A stretch of 24,511 nt of DNA from CAZGAH01 sp964523295 (GTDB lineage: Bacteria > Desulfobacterota > Desulfovibrionia > Desulfovibrionales > Desulfovibrionaceae), in contig CAZGAH010000062.1 in NCBI GenBank assembly GCA_964523295.1, positions 1 through 24,511 on the forward strand, written 5' to 3'. Below are positions 14,764 through 24,131 of the stretch, piece by piece; position 1 is the first letter of the stretch; each line of letters begins with the position of its first letter. The notes beneath the pieces were generated by a model that saw only the letters and a list, made by a program, of their open reading frames with translations, had not been told where the DNA came from and did not search any database. Position numbers and translations under genes: made by a program.

Positions 14764-15040
14764 GCGCGGATCCTCCATCCAGAAGTTTGGACATCCCTAG
14801 CACGGCAGCGGGCCGGTTAGGAAGGGGGGAAAGGCTCAGTTGTGCGAAAAAGCCGACCGCCCGTGGGCCGACTTGCCGCGACGAGCCGAAAAGACGTGCT
14901 CTCCGGCTTGCATCCACGGCCGACGCGGCGTATCTGAAAACCATGAACGTGAACTTCGTGACACTGCCGCCCCGCGCGACCGTGTACCGGAGCGGCGCCG
15001 CCGTCCTGAACCCGATGCGGCGTCCGTACGGAGAACGCCC
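14764..15040. other. Divergent intergenic region
   Basis: 277 bases separate the binding-protein gene and the divergent metallo-hydrolase gene. Promoters for both must lie here or nearby, but I see no convincing -35/-10 or -24/-12 pair, no RNA gene and no small ORF with a good ribosome site. Confidence 0.4.
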
Positions 15041-15997
15041 ATGAGAGTACGGTTCTGGGGAACAAGGGGGTCCATTCCGGTCTCCGTGATGTCGGATATC
15101 ATCCGGGAAAAGCTGCGGCACGCGCTCACCCTGGCCTTGAGGGCGGGATTGCGGGACGAAACGCAGGTCAACGAGTTCATTTCGCGGTTGCCCTTCGCCG
15201 TCAACGGCACCTACGGGACCAATACCTCCTGCGTGCAGATTGACACTGGCGGTGACGAGTACATCGTCTGCGACGCCGGGACCGGCATCAAGCCCTTGGG
15301 AGAATCCGTCCAGTCACGGCTCGAACCCGGACGGACCGCCACCTGGCATGTGTTTCTCTCGCACCTGCACTGGGACCACATCCAGGGTTTTCCCTTTTTC
15401 GCCCCTGCGTACGTGCCGGGTAACCGCATTGTCGTCTACGGCTGTCACCCGGACCTGTCTACGGTATTTACGACGCAGCAGGCGCAGCCGTTTTTTCCCG
15501 TTTCGCTGGAGGCCATGCCCGCAACCATCGAATTCGTGCAACTCGACGCGGAAAGCAGCTACGAGATCAACGGCGTTTCCGTCAGCATCCACAAGCAGAT
15601 GCACCCGGGCGACTCCTTCGGCTACCGCTTCGAGGCCGATAACCGCCGCATCGTCTATTCCACAGACAGCGAACACAAGGCCAGACTGCGCAAGCCCGAC
15701 TATCCCTTCCTCGATTTCTGCCAGGAAGCCGACCTGCTCATTTTCGACGCGCAGTACGGTTTTGCCGAGACCCAGACCCTGAAGGAGGACTGGGGCCATT
15801 CCAGCAACATCCTGGGCGTGGAGCTGGCAAAAGATGCGGGCGTACGGCACTTGTGCCTGTTCCACCAGGAGCCCTCGTTCAACGATTGGGAACTCGACGC
15901 CTTTCTCAAGGACACGCGCCACTACGAGCGCATGTATCGCAAAAGCATCCTGTTGCAGATCAGCATGGCCTACGACGGCCTGGACATCGACGTCTGA
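15041..15997 (+). CDS. MBL-fold hydrolase, RNase Z/PhnP-like
   Basis: A 318-residue metallo-hydrolase beginning MRVRFWGTRGSIP, the usual opening of the RNase Z/PhnP branch of the metallo-beta-lactamase fold. GTNTSCVQI follows at ~60, and the metal-binding motif LSHLHWDHIQGFPFF gives His108, His110, Asp112 and His113. Later elements are YSTDSEH, LLIFDAQYG and WGHSS with a conserved His, then LFHQEP. Proteins of this shape act as phosphodiesterases on nucleic acids or cyclic phosphates, and related ones occur fused to signalling domains. The ATG at 15041 has GGAG at a good distance. It is the last gene of the GC-rich block; AT-rich DNA starts just after its stop. Confidence 0.85.
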   Translation: MRVRFWGTRGSIPVSVMSDIIREKLRHALTLALRAGLRDETQVNEFISRLPFAVNGTYGTNTSCVQIDTGGDEYIVCDAGTGIKPLGESVQSRLEPGRTATWHVFLSHLHWDHIQGFPFFAPAYVPGNRIVVYGCHPDLSTVFTTQQAQPFFPVSLEAMPATIEFVQLDAESSYEINGVSVSIHKQMHPGDSFGYRFEADNRRIVYSTDSEHKARLRKPDYPFLDFCQEADLLIFDAQYGFAETQTLKEDWGHSSNILGVELAKDAGVRHLCLFHQEPSFNDWELDAFLKDTRHYERMYRKSILLQISMAYDGLDIDV

Positions 15998-16006
15998 GGC
16001 GCCGGG

Positions 16007-16591
16007 CGCGGCTCAGTCTCCAAAAAGGCAAAGAACGCAGTTATCAATGCTACCACGGAAGAAGTTGCAGTCAAGGATTCGAATTCGCAAGACTCCAACA
16101 AGAAGAAAAGAAAGCTGAAGGGCTGGGTCAAGACCACAGGGAAAGTCGCTGCGGCTGCAATTGCCCTAGTCGCAGCAAAAAAAGGTTACGACAAGCTCAA
16201 GTCGAAATCCGGCAGCAGCAACTATACACCAAGAACCGATGAAAGACGCCAGCCATACCGCCCCGAATACAAGCAGCAGCAAGAAAAGCAGTATCCTTCA
16301 CCGGATTTTTCAGTCAACGTGGAAGACACCTCCCTTGATAACCTTATCAAGGCTTCGTCATGCATTGAAGGCATCCTGGCTGGCAAAGGAGCAGAAGGAC
16401 GAGGACTGCATGAAAAGCTGTCCTGCGTTGAAGACGTGGTTTCCGAAGAATCCGTCAAGTCCATGCGTTTCATCGCCACTGTCAGAAACAAGCTCGTCCA
16501 TGAAGGGCCAGACGCGGTTACGCCTGAAACCAAGCAGGAGTACCTCAGCGCGTGCAAGCGGGTCTTGCAGGACTTGAATTCGTGTAACTAG
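16007..16591 (+). pseudogene. HEPN-like domain protein lacking its start codon
   Basis: An open frame begins straight after the upstream hydrolase's stop (same frame) and ends at 16591. It contains no ATG, and the first GTG, at 16319, lies deep inside coherent protein. The N-terminal part is lysine-rich (NKKKRKLKGWVKTTG), followed by a short Ala-rich hydrophobic stretch (VAAAAIALVAA) and a Gln/Tyr-rich linker. The last ~90 residues form a helical domain with RNKLVH, an R-x4-H motif of HEPN ribonuclease-like domains, in a setting like DUF4145 (SVKSMRFIATVRNKLVHEG). I read it as a gene beheaded at the island junction; translation of the C-terminal 90 residues from the GTG at 16319 is possible. 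HEPN proteins are common in defence systems, but no partner is certain. Confidence 0.5.
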
Positions 16592-16639
16592 GTGAAGCAG
16601 AGGAATCTTGACCCATCTACATGTTTAAGAGAGAAAGTC

Positions 16640-16668
16640 TTGAAGTATGGAAAATCTCTTGATATCAA
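16640..16668 (+). promoter_or_regulatory. Candidate sigma-70 promoter of sspE
   Basis: TTGAAG at 16640-16645, a 17-base spacer and TATCAA at 16663-16668, ~40 bases before the sspE ATG. The match is fair. AGGAG at 16698-16702 is the ribosome site. Confidence 0.35.
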
Positions 16669-16708
16669 GCTGATGAAATGAAAACTTTACCCCCTTCAGG
16701 AGAAGAAG

Positions 16709-19036
16709 ATGACCATAAATATTGACAATATCTTTCAAGCTGTACCTAAAACTTGCAATTTATTTCTGATTGCTGACGGACAGTGTAGTTATATACCATC
16801 ATATCAGCGTGACTACTCCTGGTCTGGCGACAACATCATTCGCCTTCTTGAAGATGCAATACAAGGACTTAACCAAATATTGGAAAGAGATGAAGTTATT
16901 AGCTTTTTAGGGTCTGTCATCGCCATACAAGATTCCAAAAATCGCTCTGTAAAGCCAGCTTTTCGCTCAGAATTACCTGGAACTGTTAGAGTCATAATTG
17001 ATGGACAGCAAAGACTTTGCACACTTGTCTTGCTAAATATTGTCTTGCACAATCTTATTCAAAATAAATTGAAACCACTTCCACAGGGTCAAGAAGAAGA
17101 TGAGTTTGAATGGATTAGACAAAAGTCAAGCGAAATATGTTCTCAGCTGTTTAAGACAATGTATTACGACAAAGGAATAGACGATAGGCCTTTCACTTTT
17201 TATCCAAGAATAATAAGGGCGCATGAAGACATATGGTCAACTAAAAAGTCTCAAGCTCAATACAAGAGCCCAATTGCTAGTATCCTGTGGGGTTACCTAC
17301 TTCACACGCAAACAGAGACTGCCTATAATTTATTTAAGTATCGATCAAAAGAAGACAATGAAAGGCATAACCATATTGAGTCAATTTATGAAGAGGTCAA
17401 GAGACAGGTAAATAACATTCTTAACTCTAATAATTCACGCTATAATATGCCGACAATGAGCCAGGTGATTGACGATAGATTTAGCGAAAGGCTATGGAAT
17501 TATGAACTTCCAAGCGTTGTTAAAAACTTCGTCGATAAGAAATCCAGCGAGAGGCACTATGAAAACTATTGTAGCATAATTAAGCTATTAGTTCTCTCAC
17601 AATACATCAACCACCATATGGCATTTGCTGTTGTAACAACAGAAAATGAAGATGATGCTTTTGATATGTTTGAAGCCTTGAACACTACGGGAACTCCTCT
17701 TACAGCTCTTGAGACTTTTATTCCAAAAATTATTGAGACAGAAGGTATAGAAAATTTTGAAAGCAGCGATGTTTATGGCTATGTTGAGAAACTTAAGTCG
17801 TATCTATCTCCTTTTACCAAGGCAGAGGACAAGCAAAAAGCAAATTCAACCTTGTTAATACCTTTTGCAATGTATGAAGATGGATTTAAACTTAAGTCAA
17901 AGCTAAATGAGCAAAGACGACATATAAGAAACAGCTATGATGCCCTTCAGAGTAAAGAAGACAAAAGAAATTTTGTTAAATCACTATCAACGCTATCCAC
18001 TTTTACTAGAAACGTTTGGCTTTCAAGTCTTGAGGACATAGACTTTTCACCTTTGGACATCAACGACCCAGAAGTATACTTTTGTATAAATATTTTGAGA
18101 TCATTAAACCATACAATTGTGATTGCACATCTCTTTCGCTTTTATGAAGAAGCAGTTAATTCTGAAGAGAATGAACTAGAAGAAAACACGGCAGAATTAC
18201 TAAAAGCCATCAAAGCAACTGTCGCTTTTTTTATTTTGTGGCGGGCTCCTAAAGAGAATACAGCTGGCATCGATACTCACTATAGGAACATATTAAGATT
18301 TGGATTTGAGATAGACACTGAAGGCGAAACAACAAAAGTCCCACCCCTTGGAAAACATAGAGTTTCAAAGCAAGGTGTCGTTTCTTTTGAAAACTACAAA
18401 AGAATGCTCGCTAATATATTAAAAGAAAAGGGTGGCATTGGAACTAAAGAAGAGTGGGTGAATAAAGTCAAAATGCAACCTTTGTACTCAAATGCAAAGA
18501 CCATTGCACGTGCTATTTTGTTTTTAGCCTTTGACAACTCAAGTACTGACCCAAATAACCCAGGTCTCATTGTGCAAGGGAGAGGCAACACATTTCCAAT
18601 CTTGAAATCAGAACTTTGGAGACTTGATGAATATTTTTCAGTCGAGCACATTGCGCCACAATCAGGAAATAATTGGCCGAAAGAGCTCTATGAGGACAGT
18701 AATTATGTTGACAGAATAGGAAATCTTGCCCTTCTGCCGTTAAATGAAAACAATACAATAGGCAACCACCCATGGAACATCAAAAAAATCTTTTATCAAG
18801 CACTGGCATCTAAAACCAAAGACGATCTTGACAATGCGCTAAAAAAATTAAAAGAAAATGATGTTAAGTTAAGTTTAAGTTCTGAAAAAATCATGCATAA
18901 TTCAGATTACAATGCCATGTATGAAAGCATTGCAGTATATCAAGACCAATGGAATATTGACATTATTGAAAAGAGGTCAAAACGTCTTGCCGAGTTGGCT
19001 TGGGACAAATTGTCAATTTGGTTAGACACAAATTAA
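16709..19036 (+). CDS. sspE: SspE-like DUF262/DUF1524 phosphorothioation-sensing nuclease
   Basis: A 775-residue GmrSD-family protein. The N-terminal DUF262 domain has IPSYQRDYSW (29-38) and VIIDGQQRLCTL with DGQQR at 98-102, the ParB/Srx-like NTP-binding motifs. A mid-part block AFDMFEALNTTGTPLTALE is typical of DUF262. The C-terminal DUF1524 HNH-type nuclease has FSVEHIAPQ (His647) and RIGNLALLPLNENN (Asn672). In SspE, the N-terminal domain hydrolyses NTP and senses phosphorothioate in host DNA while the C-terminal domain nicks invading DNA. The same two domains also form GmrSD type IV enzymes, but the adjoining sspBCD-like operon favours SspE. A strong ribosome site (AGGAG) fixes the start. 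Its stop lies 15 bases from that of the convergent sspD-like gene. Confidence 0.82.
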   Translation: MTINIDNIFQAVPKTCNLFLIADGQCSYIPSYQRDYSWSGDNIIRLLEDAIQGLNQILERDEVISFLGSVIAIQDSKNRSVKPAFRSELPGTVRVIIDGQQRLCTLVLLNIVLHNLIQNKLKPLPQGQEEDEFEWIRQKSSEICSQLFKTMYYDKGIDDRPFTFYPRIIRAHEDIWSTKKSQAQYKSPIASILWGYLLHTQTETAYNLFKYRSKEDNERHNHIESIYEEVKRQVNNILNSNNSRYNMPTMSQVIDDRFSERLWNYELPSVVKNFVDKKSSERHYENYCSIIKLLVLSQYINHHMAFAVVTTENEDDAFDMFEALNTTGTPLTALETFIPKIIETEGIENFESSDVYGYVEKLKSYLSPFTKAEDKQKANSTLLIPFAMYEDGFKLKSKLNEQRRHIRNSYDALQSKEDKRNFVKSLSTLSTFTRNVWLSSLEDIDFSPLDINDPEVYFCINILRSLNHTIVIAHLFRFYEEAVNSEENELEENTAELLKAIKATVAFFILWRAPKENTAGIDTHYRNILRFGFEIDTEGETTKVPPLGKHRVSKQGVVSFENYKRMLANILKEKGGIGTKEEWVNKVKMQPLYSNAKTIARAILFLAFDNSSTDPNNPGLIVQGRGNTFPILKSELWRLDEYFSVEHIAPQSGNNWPKELYEDSNYVDRIGNLALLPLNENNTIGNHPWNIKKIFYQALASKTKDDLDNALKKLKENDVKLSLSSEKIMHNSDYNAMYESIAVYQDQWNIDIIEKRSKRLAELAWDKLSIWLDTN

Positions 19037-19051
19037 CACTACAACTATCTA

Positions 19052-19873
19052 TTATAATGAGCATATCCAACAGGCTTGGTCGTCAAGCTCGTCGTTCTCA
19101 TAATCATCAAGTATCTTCTCGTGCCAGGGTCGGGTATCACTTTTGACATGTTGAACAGGAGCTTCGTAAGTGCCAGTATCTATTCTTTCTTTCAATTCTG
19201 CCAAGCTCAGCCCTTCTGACCATGTGTATCTTTTACCTGTCGAGTCATCAGATTTTTCAAAGGACATAGCTTTGATAAAGAGATCGCGATGATGCTTGTA
19301 CAGACCTGCCCATTCGTCAATTCTTTGGTAGAAACAAAAGTAACACCCAGAACGACTTCTCCATTTATAATAAGATGGAATTCCTACAGTTTCACGGAGA
19401 ATTCGAAAAACATCTTCTCTGACAATACCATCTTCCTGGAAAGGATATACGGGACGTATATTGCGCGTGTTTGATGCAATGTACCCCTCCCTTTTTTCAT
19501 CTGATCTAATGCCAATATAACTAACAACAGAGTCTAGCCCTATATATTTTTCAAGTGGTTTAATTTTCATTAATTTAGTACACCAGCGTGACAGTGGAGA
19601 AGGCAAAAAATTTTCAGTTTGATGCATCTTGACTTGAGTCTTTAAGTGATCTTCAAAAGTTTTTTCACTTGCTAAGCGCTTGACTTCCACATCAAGATAA
19701 ACTTCTACCCTGTCTAAAAATTCATAAACTTCAGGAAGTTCACAGCCTGTGTCTAAAAAGTAGTACTCAATGTTGTCAGACATCCCTTTTTCCTTAAGAT
19801 ATACAGCCAACGCCGCACTGTCCTTTCCTCCTGAAAGACCAAGGATATGTCTTACTGACTTCTCACTCTTCAC
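19052..19873 (-). CDS. sspD: SspD-like PAPS reductase-family sulfurtransferase
   Basis: A 273-residue ATP pyrophosphatase of the PAPS reductase/DndC class. The PP-loop SGGKDS sits at 14-19, followed by FLDTGCELPEVYEFLD. A C-terminal cysteine set, GCYFCFYQR (Cys177, Cys180) and ACWICSL (Cys268, Cys271), could hold an iron-sulfur cluster, and RWCTKLMK adds Cys98. In phosphorothioation systems such proteins activate the DNA backbone with ATP and transfer sulfur. The start is GTG at 19873, overlapping the TAG of the upstream gene by one base (TAGTG), so translation is probably coupled. It is the last gene of the operon. A true sulfate-assimilation PAPS reductase is unlikely because of the neighbours and the PP-loop context. 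Confidence 0.8.
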   Translation of the reverse strand: MKSEKSVRHILGLSGGKDSAALAVYLKEKGMSDNIEYYFLDTGCELPEVYEFLDRVEVYLDVEVKRLASEKTFEDHLKTQVKMHQTENFLPSPLSRWCTKLMKIKPLEKYIGLDSVVSYIGIRSDEKREGYIASNTRNIRPVYPFQEDGIVREDVFRILRETVGIPSYYKWRSRSGCYFCFYQRIDEWAGLYKHHRDLFIKAMSFEKSDDSTGKRYTWSEGLSLAELKERIDTGTYEAPVQHVKSDTRPWHEKILDDYENDELDDQACWICSL

Positions 19874-22800
19874 TACTTTTCCCTCAAGATTGTTTCAGCA
19901 ATTTTTGCAAGTGCTGCCAATTTCAAGTGAGATGGTTCTTTTTCGTTCATCGCATTAGAAAGAGAGGCTACTAGACTAGAAACTATATCTTCTTCATAGG
20001 GCTCTAGATGGATAACATCATCAACAATTCTTCCACCATGAACAACTCGAATCAAGTATGCCCCATTTATATTGCCCTTGCTGTTTTTATGCTCCACAGA
20101 TAATTTTTCAAGATCTGTAAAATTATTTGCATATTCCTGAAGCCTGTTTCGTGCATGTCCTAAATCCTCGTCGCGCCAAAACTCGCACCTTCGCTCTGCA
20201 AGAAAACCAAATATCCTTTTAATCCAATCATCATTAGACCCCTTCCATTCTTGTAAGCATCTTACAAATGCAACCAAATCTCCTGTTGATGGCAAGAGTG
20301 CTCTAACTGCCTTAGCTCGATGCTGTAATGCCTTTCGCAAACAATCATAACTAGCACCTTGACCATGGAAAGCATCTGCCAAGTCCAAAAATAGAGAAGC
20401 AGTGAGTTGTGAAAAAATCTCAGAAAGTTCCTTCAACCCTTTCCGTAATACAACCAAGTAATTATCTAGTTCCTCTCGGGTAGGTTCAAGTGTTGAAACT
20501 CCACACGCCTCGGGCAATTTAACAAAGAAAAGCTCATGCGGAGTCATTGCTTTGTAAAAGCCGGACCTTATCCCTTGAGCTAATGTGGAAATATTTTGAG
20601 TGTTTTTTGAATACTCCGGAAGGTTGTCAAAAAAAGCAGCAAGAGGCTGCGCAACCGAGATCAGCCCATCATTTGATGATTTAAAAAGCTCTTGATACAT
20701 TTCTAGAAGGGTTACGTTTGCGCCCTGAATTCGGAACAGTTGGATGGAAAATAAATCCATTCTTTTGGCAAAAATCTCATACCTTTCAGGCGGGAGGACG
20801 GGGATATATTTATCGTCTTCATAAAGCGCAAGCTCATGCTTATGGGCAACGTATGCAGCTGCATATAAAATTGGAAGCACTCCTGCTTTGATACCAAATG
20901 GCGGAGCCTGTAGAGCTTCATCAAGCTCAGTAAAAGGTCTTGGGTTGTCTGCTGTACTGTCAATAAACTCTTGAATTCTATCCCAAACCAACTGCATCCT
21001 GTAGTCATGGTCGCTTTGTGGAGCAACAAATTCCCAGCTACTGCCATTTTGGACATGAAGTCCTGTTGCAGACAAAACCGCTTTGTAAATAGCCATTTCC
21101 GCTGGATACTTTTCTATACCTAAATCCTTGTTGCCTGAGTGTTCAAGCATCGCTAAAATGAGTTTATTTCTAGCAGTTACAGCTTGAACTGAGGGGGAAT
21201 CACGATTGATGAGTTCATTTCGTATTACAGGGGCCTTATAAAATAATTCATCCAAAATTGATGACAATTGCACATTCAGATCGACTTTTGTCGTGAATTT
21301 AAGCCTTTTTCCTCTCCAGAACCATTTCAAATATTCAGGATTGGTCGTAATTTTACGAAGAGCTTTTTCTTCTTGTTCACGTGCTGCAAGTAAACGATCC
21401 TTGTGTTCACGAAGAGCCACGGGATCAGTTTTAAGCTCCTGGTGAGAATCACCGATCCGATCAAGTGCTAGAACTTGCAACACTATACTAGCCATTTCAT
21501 CATAGTTGTCTGAAATGGCTAATACATCGAAACTATTATTCGAGGCTGAGATCAACTCGTCTAATGACTCGTCTTGGGTTGAAAAGTAATAAATAATTCT
21601 GGGAGAAGTTGTTTGAGGGAGGGGAAATGCTTTATTTTTGCTTATGCAGTGACACCCAAAGCTTCTGAAATTGCCAGTGGTAATTGAATGTCTGCTCGCA
21701 ATAACATACGGAAACACCTGCCGTTCGTTAAGTGACTCTACAAAGTCACTTCCTCGGATCTGTTCGAGTTCCTCCTCAAGAACTCTATCTAGATCAAAGT
21801 CAGATCCTTGCCAGACCCTAAACTCGTCGTTAAACTTCCTGTACTGAATTAACGACTTACTGCCAAGCCTCTTCAATGAATCTTGAAAATCATACTCTGA
21901 TAGCCCAACAGCCTCCCTTAGCAGCCCTTCAGAAGCCTTCAGCCCTCCATGGGCACCGATAATGTTCACTATGCCAATGGATTTAAGTAGGTTGACATCT
22001 GACTCAGATGCATCTCCTAAACGTTCAAGAGCACTAACAACCTCAGCCCATCTCCTGTATGTAAAATGATCCAATATACTTGTTGAATAATTCGCTACAA
22101 AATAGTCAAATATTGCGCAAGGATAAATTAGCCCATCAGAATCTGTACGTTTCAAACAATCCCTGAAGCCAAAAGGCTCTTCACTTCCAATGTAGCTGAA
22201 AAGTGTTCGTTCGTTCTGGGCTACCTTTTGGCATAGCAATGGTAAAAGAAGAGCTGTAGATGGGTGTAAGGGATAGCATCCCATGAAGAGGTCAAGTGAT
22301 CTCTCGATCCCGAATCCATGCGGCAGGGCTTGCATATTATCAAGAACTGCAACGGTGGAATGTATTTTTTCTATTATGCTGTCAGGAATCTTCCCTTGCG
22401 CTTCAATTGCGTGAGCAACAATTCGTAATGTCTGTTCAACAGGTTCAATGTATGGAATTGTTTCAAAACGACCTTGAATCTTGGCCCATTCATCTTTTTG
22501 ATTCTTAGATAATGAAGAAGCATACCGATCAAATAATTGATGAGACAAGGTGAAAAGGTATATATTTGCTGAGCTTCCTTTGTATGCTTGTTCAGCAATT
22601 TCTTGAAGGAGATAAATTCCGCCTGAACTGCTGTGACGGGCTTCGTATTCTAAAAAGCTACCAAGCTCATCGACTATGATAAGTATTCCAACAGGCTTGT
22701 TAAAGTTTTCAGAAAGGTGACTCTGAATTTGCCTTAAAACATCGATGACATCCTCAGTTGTAAAAGTATCATTCCAGCTACAAATAGTTTTATAAAATGA

Positions 22801-23229
22801 AGGACGTCTCTTCCAAAACCTTTCAACTCCAGTTTTTAGGGCACTTGCAAACGCTTTTAAAAATGACTGCGGCTTTCCAGTTAGCACAATCTTAAGAAAA
22901 CCATTTGTTCCACGGACTTTGCTACCATACAAATTTGCAAGAGCATCATCGGATTGCCTGATCGTCTGTCTCGCAGCTATTGTTCTCGCTTCTTGAGAAG
23001 CGCCAACTATTGTGGTTAAAAAAAGTCCGAAAGATGATTTGCCAGTTCCATATGGACCAACGAGAGCCCAGGACCGAGGAGTATCTTCGATGGAAATTGT
23101 TTGTGTAAAACGTTTAAACACCTCAAGCCCACGAGCTGTCAGGATATATCCTGTAGCTGCCTCACCTGAAGACAAATCACGTTCTATATTAACAGAACGC
23201 GAGTATTTTCTATTTATTGTTATTTCCAT
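19873..23229 (-). CDS. sspC: SspC-like large P-loop ATPase
   Basis: A 1118-residue ATPase. Walker A lies near the N-terminus (VGPYGTGKSS, 57-66) and Walker B is IIVDELGSFLEY with Asp187-Glu188. The region after it, IYLLQEIAEQAYKGSSANI then FTLSHQLFDRY, fits the sensor part of an AAA-like domain. The remaining ~850 residues are mostly helical and unassigned, with short charged coiled-coil stretches. Size and order resemble the large ATPases of BREX (BrxC/PglY) and of Ssp/Dnd-linked systems; between a DUF4007 and a PAPS reductase-like gene, SspC is the best fit. It starts 5 bases after the stop of the sspB-like gene and its TAG overlaps the GTG of the sspD-like gene, so the three genes form one tight operon. 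Membership of a BREX type 4-like system is an alternative. Confidence 0.72.
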   Translation of the reverse strand: MEITINRKYSRSVNIERDLSSGEAATGYILTARGLEVFKRFTQTISIEDTPRSWALVGPYGTGKSSFGLFLTTIVGASQEARTIAARQTIRQSDDALANLYGSKVRGTNGFLKIVLTGKPQSFLKAFASALKTGVERFWKRRPSFYKTICSWNDTFTTEDVIDVLRQIQSHLSENFNKPVGILIIVDELGSFLEYEARHSSSGGIYLLQEIAEQAYKGSSANIYLFTLSHQLFDRYASSLSKNQKDEWAKIQGRFETIPYIEPVEQTLRIVAHAIEAQGKIPDSIIEKIHSTVAVLDNMQALPHGFGIERSLDLFMGCYPLHPSTALLLPLLCQKVAQNERTLFSYIGSEEPFGFRDCLKRTDSDGLIYPCAIFDYFVANYSTSILDHFTYRRWAEVVSALERLGDASESDVNLLKSIGIVNIIGAHGGLKASEGLLREAVGLSEYDFQDSLKRLGSKSLIQYRKFNDEFRVWQGSDFDLDRVLEEELEQIRGSDFVESLNERQVFPYVIASRHSITTGNFRSFGCHCISKNKAFPLPQTTSPRIIYYFSTQDESLDELISASNNSFDVLAISDNYDEMASIVLQVLALDRIGDSHQELKTDPVALREHKDRLLAAREQEEKALRKITTNPEYLKWFWRGKRLKFTTKVDLNVQLSSILDELFYKAPVIRNELINRDSPSVQAVTARNKLILAMLEHSGNKDLGIEKYPAEMAIYKAVLSATGLHVQNGSSWEFVAPQSDHDYRMQLVWDRIQEFIDSTADNPRPFTELDEALQAPPFGIKAGVLPILYAAAYVAHKHELALYEDDKYIPVLPPERYEIFAKRMDLFSIQLFRIQGANVTLLEMYQELFKSSNDGLISVAQPLAAFFDNLPEYSKNTQNISTLAQGIRSGFYKAMTPHELFFVKLPEACGVSTLEPTREELDNYLVVLRKGLKELSEIFSQLTASLFLDLADAFHGQGASYDCLRKALQHRAKAVRALLPSTGDLVAFVRCLQEWKGSNDDWIKRIFGFLAERRCEFWRDEDLGHARNRLQEYANNFTDLEKLSVEHKNSKGNINGAYLIRVVHGGRIVDDVIHLEPYEEDIVSSLVASLSNAMNEKEPSHLKLAALAKIAETILREK

Positions 23230-23234
23230 GATAT

Positions 23235-24131
23235 TTATACACTATAATAGTCATCGAGGAATGATAAAGGCTCAATACTCTTAAGCACGTACAGTTGCCT
23301 AAGCCCAGCAGATTCACTGTATTTGAAAACGCCAGGAACAAGCTCAATGAGCTTATCAACAAGGAAGAGAAAACCTTCTTCTGAAACTCTAAATATTGAG
23401 CCAAGACTTGAAGTGCCGTTTTTTGTATACATTAGCCTCTCTAATGGAATCTCAGAGGCTGACTCACTGCAAAAGATAGTGGACAACGCGTAGCCAAAAA
23501 CACTGACAGGAATATCACTTCGCTTAATCAAACGAGATCGATATGTTTTTTCTTTTGAAAAGAATGAAATGAGCCCCAAGTTTGAAAAAGGGGACTCCAT
23601 AATCATACTATCATCGCTGTGAGCGCTTTGCTTTGTGTACATCCGTAGTAAAACCTGGATGTCGCCCTTCAGTGTATTTTGGGCAAACTGCCTATCAGTA
23701 TTGTCTTCTATAAATCTACTCAATGAGGAATAGATGTCGTCAACAGAAAACTCTGACCGATGGAAGTAGTTAAAAAACCAAAAGAAAATTGTTGCTGTTG
23801 CTGAGTTATTTGATACCAGCCAGTGAAGAAGCCATAGTGTTGTATCATCTTCAAGGTAAGGGTCAACACCACTCGGCCCAAAGATAAACTCACCAATAGG
23901 CGTCAGTTGGAATTCAGAAGGGCCAACACGCGCAAGAACTCCTGCAGCTTGGAGCCAATACTTAATTGACCGAACCATATTCCGTCCAACTCCCAATGTG
24001 ACCGTTGCATCATCTTGTTCGAAGACGTAGCTGTCTTGTTGGAAAGCTTGTGTCCCCTTTGTTAACCACCCGTACCGCAAGCCAAAGGACTCATGGCGAC
24101 CAAAAGCAATTTCATCTGATTTAAATATCAT
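23235..24131 (-). CDS. sspB: SspB-like DUF4007 protein (DNA nickase)
   Basis: A 298-residue DUF4007 protein of normal family length. The hallmark opening FGRHESFGLRYGWLTKG is at ~11-27, followed by TVTLGVGRNMVRSIKYWLQAAG and DPYLEDDTTLWLLHWLVS, all strongly conserved in the family. The C-terminal part is helical. In the SspABCD system the DUF4007-type SspB nicks DNA so that sulfur can be placed in one strand. The ATG at 24131 overlaps the TGA of a 46-codon ORF upstream (ATGA), and the ribosome site is otherwise weak (AAGTAAT), which suggests coupled translation. First large gene of the minus-strand operon. Confidence 0.8.
   Translation of the reverse strand: MIFKSDEIAFGRHESFGLRYGWLTKGTQAFQQDSYVFEQDDATVTLGVGRNMVRSIKYWLQAAGVLARVGPSEFQLTPIGEFIFGPSGVDPYLEDDTTLWLLHWLVSNNSATATIFFWFFNYFHRSEFSVDDIYSSLSRFIEDNTDRQFAQNTLKGDIQVLLRMYTKQSAHSDDSMIMESPFSNLGLISFFSKEKTYRSRLIKRSDIPVSVFGYALSTIFCSESASEIPLERLMYTKNGTSSLGSIFRVSEEGFLFLVDKLIELVPGVFKYSESAGLRQLYVLKSIEPLSFLDDYYSV

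Noticed and set aside
16007..16060. tRNA or attachment site at the island edge
   Set aside because: No cloverleaf, CCA-end tRNA or direct repeat could be seen around the junction.
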